64,000 nt of DNA from Exiguobacterium sp018617385. Its GTDB lineage: Bacteria; Bacillota; Bacilli; Exiguobacteriales; Exiguobacteriaceae. Shown one piece after another: positions 59,354 to 64,000 of this stretch. The notes below the pieces were generated by a model. That model saw only the letters and a program-made list of their open reading frames with translations, made no database searches and had not been told where the DNA came from. The translations under genes and the position numbers were made by a program. Location: positions 62,001-126,000 of the forward strand of contig NZ_JACSKA010000001.1 in assembly GCF_018617385.1 (NCBI RefSeq), given 5' to 3'. Numbering within the stretch: position 1 is the first letter of the stretch; each line of letters begins with the position of its first letter.

Positions 59354-60853
59354 TCATAATTCCACTCGGTCTAGCCCATCTTCACCAAATGTTTGGTCGA
59401 GTTGATCATGACGATACATCGAGGCAAGCACGTATAAGAGGTCGCCTTCTTCGATGGCTGTCTGACCGTTCGGTGGAATCAAGTACTCGTTTCGGACGAT
59501 GGCGTTCACGACAGTGTTTGGTGGGAGCGTGATGTCCGCGAGCGTCTTTCCGATCATGGATGAGCTGGCTGTGACCGCATAAGGAACGAGCTTATGTTGA
59601 GACTGTTTGCTTGAGACGAGGGCGATTGTGTATGGGGAACGGATTTTATCCGGACCGAGCAACCCTAACTTCTCGGCAAGTGGCGTCAACGTCGTCCCTT
59701 GAATCAGGGCGCTCGTCACGACGACGAAAAAGACGGCATTGAATAACAGTTGGCTATTTTCGGTACCGGCAATAAGCGGGAATGTCGCAAGGACAATCGG
59801 CACGGCACCTTTTAGACCAGCCCATGAGATGAACAACTTTTCTTTTCTCGTAAATGCCATGCCAAGTGTCGATAAATAGACGGCGATCGGACGTGCCAGG
59901 AACATAAGGACGAATGAGATAAGTAGTCCCTTCCAAATCAAGTCCGGTTCGATGAGTTGACGAGGGAAGACGAGTAACCCAAGGATGACGAACATGATGA
60001 TCTGCATGATCCATGCGAGCGCCTCTGAGAATTGGACGATTGTCACTTCATGCGCCGTGTCCGCATTTCCGACAATCATGGCGGCGATATAGACGGCGAG
60101 TAATCCGCTTCCCGATAAGTAAGCTGTGACACCATACGTGAGGAACGCCATAGAAATCATGAGGACGGCATGCAATCCGCTCGAATCAAGTCTCAAGTGA
60201 TTCAACATGAGGCGAGACAGTTGTCCAAGGATGAATCCGATTAATGCCCCGACAACGATTTGAAGGACGAACATCCAAATTCCGTCCCAGATGGTCGTAT
60301 CCGGCTTCATCATGAAGTCGAGAGCGAGAATCGTCAAAAACATCGCCATCGGGTCGTTCGTGCCGGACTCGGCTTCGAGAGTCGCACCGACTTTCGGTGA
60401 GATATTCTTTCCTTTAAATGCGGCAAAGACGGCCGCTGCGTCGGTTGAACCGATAATCGCACCGAACAAGAAAGATTCAATCCAATCGAAACCAAATACG
60501 AAACGAACGGCCACGGCGACCACGGTCGTGGTAATCAATACCCCAAGCGTCGCCAGCGAGGCAGAAGGGGCGAGGACGCTCCGAATCGATGACCATTTCG
60601 TTTGAAGACCCCCTTCAAACAAAATGACAATCAAGGCAGCGACTCCAATCAACTGCGCTAAATTCGAGTCGTCAAAGAAGATGAGACCGGTAATGTCACT
60701 TCCCATGATCATGCCGATTCCCATAAATAAAATCAAGGCGGGTAAGCCGAATCGAGTTGAGATTCGCGTCGCCATGACACCGGCTACGAGAAGTAGACCG
60801 AAGAGTAATATGAGTACATCAGTACTTATAACAGGTACGGGCAAACACAACAC
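59354..60853 (-). CDS. CPA1-family potassium/sodium:proton antiporter with RCK_C domain
   Basis: Inner membrane cation/proton exchanger, NhaP2/CvrA type. About 499 residues: 12-13 helices (1-395) and a cytosolic TrkA-C/RCK_C domain (about 405-490; MIGKTLADITLPPNTVVNAI). The family core is GAIIGSTDAAAVFAAFKGKN and EAESGTNDPMAMFL. The start is uncertain: GTG 60853 is very close to the ribosome site AAAGGAA, and the TTG codons at 60850 or 60844 are alternatives. It is probably not part of the trp unit (opposite strand). Confidence 0.88.
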   Translation of the reverse strand: MLCLPVPVISTDVLILLFGLLLVAGVMATRISTRFGLPALILFMGIGMIMGSDITGLIFFDDSNLAQLIGVAALIVILFEGGLQTKWSSIRSVLAPSASLATLGVLITTTVVAVAVRFVFGFDWIESFLFGAIIGSTDAAAVFAAFKGKNISPKVGATLEAESGTNDPMAMFLTILALDFMMKPDTTIWDGIWMFVLQIVVGALIGFILGQLSRLMLNHLRLDSSGLHAVLMISMAFLTYGVTAYLSGSGLLAVYIAAMIVGNADTAHEVTIVQFSEALAWIMQIIMFVILGLLVFPRQLIEPDLIWKGLLISFVLMFLARPIAVYLSTLGMAFTRKEKLFISWAGLKGAVPIVLATFPLIAGTENSQLLFNAVFFVVVTSALIQGTTLTPLAEKLGLLGPDKIRSPYTIALVSSKQSQHKLVPYAVTASSSMIGKTLADITLPPNTVVNAIVRNEYLIPPNGQTAIEEGDLLYVLASMYRHDQLDQTFGEDGLDRVEL

Positions 60854-60997
60854 TTCCTTTCCAAAACAATACTCTTAAGTTCATTGTACCATGAAATCGT
60901 CTGATATTTCAGAATTGAGGATTAGGCAAACCATACACATTGGAATTGTCGGTTATGGATATGGTAAAGTAAACACATCATAGAAGGAGGAATGATG

Positions 60998-61936
60998 ATG
61001 TCTAAAATTCACGTCATTCATGAAAACGAAGAATGGACGAACCACCTTGTTCATCGTTTAGAAGAATTGAACTTGCCATATGAATTATGGCACTTGGACC
61101 AAGGGACGATTGACCTCGAAGCCACGCCCCCGGAAGGTGTCTTTTATAATCGGATGAGTGCCTCTTCGCACACACGCGGGCATCGGTATGCACCGGAATT
61201 GACTGAAGGTGTCCTCGCTTGGTTGGAGGCAAATGACCGGACCGTGTTTAACGGCACGCGCGCGATTCGCCTCGAAGTGAGCAAAGTCAATCAATACACG
61301 GCGCTTCGACGTGAAGGGATTCGCGTGCCGAAAACGATTGCGGCAGTCGGTAAGGCGCAAATCATCGAAGCGGCTGAGCAGTTAGGTTTGACACCGTTCA
61401 TCACGAAACATAACCGTGCAGGGAAAGGACTCGGGGTCCAATTGTTCCATACGATCGAAGGACTCAAAGAATATGTATATGGTCCCTCGTTCGAGGACTC
61501 GGTTGACGGCATCACGCTCATTCAACAGTATATCGAAGCCCCAGAACCGTATATTACCCGCTGCGAATTCATCGGCGGAAAGTTCCTGTATGCGGTGCGC
61601 GTCGATACGTCGGAAGGATTCGAGCTCTGTCCGGCAGATGCCTGCTCGATTGAAGACCAGTTCTGTCCGGTCGGGGAGACGCCACCGGCGAAGTTCGAAA
61701 TCGTCGAAGGATTCGATGACCCGATCATTCCAAAGCTCGAACAGTTCTTGAAAGCGAATGCGATCGATATTGCGGGGATTGAGATCATTCGAGACCGAGA
61801 CGGAAACGTCTACGCCTATGACGTCAATACGAACACGAACTACAATTCCGATGCTGAAGCGAAAGCGGGACGCTATGGAATGCTTGAATTGGCTACTTTC
61901 TTAGGCAACGCACTTCACGTCACCACGACAAAATAA
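60998..61936 (+). CDS. RimK-like ATP-grasp ligase
   Basis: A 312-residue ATP-dependent ligase, forming amide bonds to glutamate or similar acceptors in related proteins. N-terminal pre-ATP domain (residues 1-95, GVFYNRMSASSHTRGH), then ATP-grasp with FITKHNRAGKGLGVQLF (nucleotide lysine and glycine loop) and EIIRDRDGNVYAYDVNTNTN (metal-binding residues). Of three consecutive ATG codons I choose the third, seven bases behind AAGGAGG. Product unknown. Confidence 0.88.
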   Translation: MSKIHVIHENEEWTNHLVHRLEELNLPYELWHLDQGTIDLEATPPEGVFYNRMSASSHTRGHRYAPELTEGVLAWLEANDRTVFNGTRAIRLEVSKVNQYTALRREGIRVPKTIAAVGKAQIIEAAEQLGLTPFITKHNRAGKGLGVQLFHTIEGLKEYVYGPSFEDSVDGITLIQQYIEAPEPYITRCEFIGGKFLYAVRVDTSEGFELCPADACSIEDQFCPVGETPPAKFEIVEGFDDPIIPKLEQFLKANAIDIAGIEIIRDRDGNVYAYDVNTNTNYNSDAEAKAGRYGMLELATFLGNALHVTTTK

Positions 61937-61962
61937 GGGTCAGGCGCTCGCCTGACCCTTTT
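61935..61962. terminator. Bidirectional terminator behind the ATP-grasp gene
   Basis: Perfect 11-bp stem (61935-61945 with 61950-61960), loop GCTC, TTTTG on the plus side. The minus-strand 48-aa gene ends inside the stem. Confidence 0.88.
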
Positions 61963-62086
61963 GCTGTGTATGTTTGAGTTGCTCTTCAAATCGATGTTGG
62001 ACTAATTCTGCTGTCGGTGCCATTCGTTCGATGAACGAATCTAAACGTTCCGCAGTGTCACGATCGGTTTCTTTAAACACGCGCAT
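61940..62086 (-). CDS. Small protein of unknown function behind hemQ (48 aa)
   Basis: A short frame: ATG at 62086, stop inside the terminator at 61940. The protein begins MRVFKETDRDTAERLDSFIE and is helical and charged, with no membrane segment. GAGGTG lies eight bases before the ATG. The ribosome site forms the right arm of a long imperfect hairpin (62094-62144), so translation may be controlled by RNA folding. It lies 75 bases behind hemQ on the same strand, without a terminator between. No family recognised. Confidence 0.6.
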   Translation of the reverse strand: MRVFKETDRDTAERLDSFIERMAPTAELVQHRFEEQLKHTQQKGQASA

Positions 62087-62093
62087 CGTTGTT

Positions 62094-62144
62094 CACCTCG
62101 TTAATCAGGATAACTTGCTTACATCATCCTTAATTCCCGAGGTG
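62094..62144 (-). promoter_or_regulatory. Hairpin covering the ribosome site of the 48-aa gene
   Basis: Outer arms CACCTCG/CGAGGTG and inner arms AGGAT/ATCCT form an imperfect long hairpin. No T-run follows, so it is not a normal terminator. Confidence 0.5.
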
Positions 62145-62161
62145 TTATACGCGTAAACCTT

Positions 62162-62938
62162 TTACACGCTAAAGAATGTGCTCAAATTTTCTTTCGGTAA
62201 GATGTTCCCAACGTAGAAGTCGCCGAACTCACCGTATTTCGCACTCACTTCATCAAAACGCATCTCGTAAACGATTTTCTTGAACTGAAGTGAATCTTCA
62301 GCGAAGAGTGTGACGCCCCATTCCCATGCGTCGAATCCAGTCGACCCACCGATGAACTGCTGAATCTTACCAGCGTAACTACGGCCGATCATGCTGTGGC
62401 GATACATGAGGTCCTTACGTTCATCCATCGACAACATGTACCAGTTGTCGCCGTCGCGACGAGCCTTGCTCATCGGATAGAAACAGATGTGTGCGGCCTT
62501 TGGAAGTGTCGGATAGAGGCGTGAACGGATATGAGGGTTTTGATACGGGTCCCCGTCTCCAGATCCGCGATACATCCCGAGCTCGATGACCGATACGTAT
62601 GAATACGACGGAATCATATAGTCGTATAGCGCTGTTTTGCGGAATGCGCGCTCGACGTCTTCAAGTTCGTTGAATGTTGGACGAAGGACCATCAAGACGA
62701 GGTCCGCCTTCTGACCGAGAATCGAGTAGAAGGCGTGGCTTCCTTCACCTTTTGCTTCCACTTCTTCAAGATCCGCGAGGAACGCTGTAAACTCATCAAT
62801 CATCTGTTGACGCTTTTCAGCATCGACGAGTTTCAAACGAGCCCAATCAATCGTGCGGAAATCATGAAGTGTATACCATCCGTCTAATGTGGCGGCGGCA
62901 TGTTGTGTATCTGTTGTAGGTACTGGACGTTCTGACAT
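62162..62938 (-). CDS. hemQ: Coproheme decarboxylase HemQ (chlorite-dismutase family)
   Basis: Last enzyme of the coproporphyrin-dependent haem route of Gram-positive bacteria; oxidatively decarboxylates coproheme III to haem b. 258 residues, normal length. Seen: GWYTLHDFRTIDWARLK at the N-terminus, SYVSVIELGMYRG, YPTLPKAAHICFYPMSKARR with the catalytic-tyrosine region, and RSYAGKIQQFIGGSTGFDAW. AAAGGAGATTTTTTT precedes ATG. As in Bacillus (ywfI), it is divergent from pta. Confidence 0.95.
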   Translation of the reverse strand: MSERPVPTTDTQHAAATLDGWYTLHDFRTIDWARLKLVDAEKRQQMIDEFTAFLADLEEVEAKGEGSHAFYSILGQKADLVLMVLRPTFNELEDVERAFRKTALYDYMIPSYSYVSVIELGMYRGSGDGDPYQNPHIRSRLYPTLPKAAHICFYPMSKARRDGDNWYMLSMDERKDLMYRHSMIGRSYAGKIQQFIGGSTGFDAWEWGVTLFAEDSLQFKKIVYEMRFDEVSAKYGEFGDFYVGNILPKENLSTFFSV

Positions 62939-63276
62939 AAAAAAATCTCCTTTCGGGACTTGGCTTCGCCGTCTATTTTACCATACACGCTTCACTGACT
63001 GGCAACTTTGAGGCACTGTGAGGGTTATCACGATTCACGACGGGTAAAGAACAGAGGACAGAAACATGAAAACGGCTACAAAAATGGCTGTATCAGTCGA
63101 TTTGTCGAAACTGTTCTATTCATATAATGATTGATTCTAAGCGATTTATGGCGAAATGGGCAGAATAGTTTATTTTGAAAAGGGTACTGTGTATAATTGA
63201 AATCGCGTAAAGACACAAGTCAACGGCAAAACCATTAGCAGTCATGCTGTAAATTGAGAAAAGGGGTTCATTCGTT
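62939..63276. other. Divergent hemQ-pta intergenic region (338 bases)
   Basis: Holds an extended -10 promoter for hemQ on the minus strand (TGG-TAAAAT at 62975-62983) and a -10 box TATAAT for pta at 63192-63197 with a poor -35 (TTTATT at 63169-63174). TGAAATCGCGTAAA at 63198-63211 fits only 11 of 14 cre positions. I see no gene or riboswitch. Confidence 0.5.
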
Positions 63277-64000
63277 ATGAAATTATTTGAAACGTTGAAG
63301 CAAAAAGTTAGCCCGGTTCGTCCGACCATCGTCTTCCCGGAAGGTATCGATGAGCGTGTTCTTGGAGCCGCTGTTCGATTGAAAGCAGACGGTATGGTAG
63401 AACCGATCGTCGTCGGTGCGAAAGCAGATCTCGAAGCGGTTGCGGCGAAACACGGTTTCGACATCTCAGGTTTGACACAATATGACCCAGCGACATACGA
63501 AGACATCGACGTTCTCGTCGAATCATTCGTCGAGCGTCGTAAAGGGAAAGCGACGGCTGAACAAGCGCGCGAACTCCTTACATCAGACGTGAACTACTTC
63601 GGAACAATGCTCGTTCACACAGGCAAAGCAGAAGGTCTTGTCTCAGGCGCGATGCACGCGACGGCTGATACGGTACGTCCGGCACTACAAATCATCAAAA
63701 TGCAACCAGGCATCAAAAAGACGTCAGGTGTGTTCATCATGGTACGTGACGACGAGCAATATGTCTTCTCGGACTGTGCGATTAACATTGCACCAGACGC
63801 AGCGGACTTAGCAGAGAACGCGTTCTTGTCGGCGGCGACAGCGAAGACGTTCGGCATCGACCCACAAGTTGCGCTCCTTAGCTTCTCGACGAAAGGTTCT
63901 GCGAAGTCACCTGAAACAGAGAAGGTTGTTGAAGCGACACGCCTTGCGAAAGAGAAATCACCGAACCTTCCAATCGACGGAGAACTTCAATTCGATGCGG
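63277..64000 (+). CDS. pta: Phosphate acetyltransferase (5' part, cut by window edge)
   Basis: Interconverts acetyl-CoA and acetyl phosphate, the overflow route to acetate. The visible 241 codons run without a stop to the window end; the full protein is usually about 325 residues. Begins MKLFETLKQKVSPVRPTIVF; conserved parts seen are VFPEGIDERVL, NYFGTMLVHTGKAEGLVSGA and LLSFSTKGSAKSPETEKV. AGAAAAGGGG lies about ten bases before ATG. Neighbourhood with hemQ as in bacilli. Confidence 0.95.
   Translation, partial: MKLFETLKQKVSPVRPTIVFPEGIDERVLGAAVRLKADGMVEPIVVGAKADLEAVAAKHGFDISGLTQYDPATYEDIDVLVESFVERRKGKATAEQARELLTSDVNYFGTMLVHTGKAEGLVSGAMHATADTVRPALQIIKMQPGIKKTSGVFIMVRDDEQYVFSDCAINIAPDAADLAENAFLSAATAKTFGIDPQVALLSFSTKGSAKSPETEKVVEATRLAKEKSPNLPIDGELQFDA

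Noticed and set aside
63198..63211. cre-like sequence behind the pta -10 box
   Set aside because: Only 11 of 14 consensus positions fit and the symmetric core is damaged; too weak to list as a site.

Overview
The window looks like an ordinary chromosomal segment of a low-to-mid GC Gram-positive bacterium of the Bacillales. The gene set and order (hemQ divergent from pta, ywdI-type gene, ATP-grasp gene, tryptophan-to-anthranilate operon, strong AAGGAGG ribosome sites, T-box control, cre and Fur sites) fit Exiguobacterium best; the genus is my inference. I see no prophage, insertion sequence, CRISPR array, rRNA or tRNA.

Layout. 0.1-3 kb: kynU-kynA-kynB operon (tryptophan to anthranilate), minus strand. 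3-7 kb: XRE regulator with a membrane partner, BCCT osmolyte transporter, Cof-type phosphatase. 6.5-7.1 kb: a gap without a convincing gene. 7.2-10.3 kb: an ABC-F ATPase with a leader peptide and attenuator, divergent from an EamA exporter. 10.4-15.2 kb: small membrane proteins, Gfo/Idh oxidoreductase, an ECF sigma/anti-sigma pair, a protein holding only sigma region 2, and a WYL-like/helix-hairpin-helix pair. 15.3-26.4 kb: MurE-like ligase, stress protein, MDR oxidoreductase, serine hydrolase/GNAT/SDR operon, PAS-GGDEF protein, sodium:solute symporter, MgtE. 26.5-34.8 kb: arginine deiminase operon arcA-argF-arcD-arcC, a CcpA-controlled GH31 glucosidase and a Crp/Fnr regulator. 34.9-38.4 kb: cydDC. 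38.4-38.6 kb: a predicted Fur-controlled small RNA. 38.6-51 kb: GGDEF protein, MsrAB, DUF2252, YwdI, rhodanese, HAD phosphatase, GabD, a PlsY-like gene joined to a GNAT-aminotransferase fusion, AarF/ABC1 kinase, TRIC-like channel, DUF423. 51.4-54.3 kb: M23 peptidoglycan hydrolase and amino acid permease. 54.4-59.3 kb: tandem tryptophan T-boxes and trpDCFBA, without trpE or trpG. 59.3-64 kb: CPA1 antiporter, ATP-grasp ligase, a small hidden gene behind hemQ, hemQ, and the start of pta.

How the genes connect. Tryptophan is both degraded (kynUAB makes anthranilate) and built from anthranilate (trpDCFBA) by genes in this window, and the biosynthetic operon lacks the anthranilate synthase genes. 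Arginine is fermented by the arc genes, with a Crp/Fnr regulator nearby and a strong dyad plus ARG-box-like site before arcA.

The most notable unlisted element is a minus-strand transcription unit at about 38548-38383. It has a sigma-A promoter overlapping a perfect Fur-type palindrome, four hairpins that each carry a C-run in the loop, no ribosome site, and a strong terminator. It has the design of FsrA/IsrR-type iron-sparing small RNAs. The second hidden unit is the ABC-F leader: promoter, 25-codon ORF, and two terminator-like hairpins before the ABC-F start.
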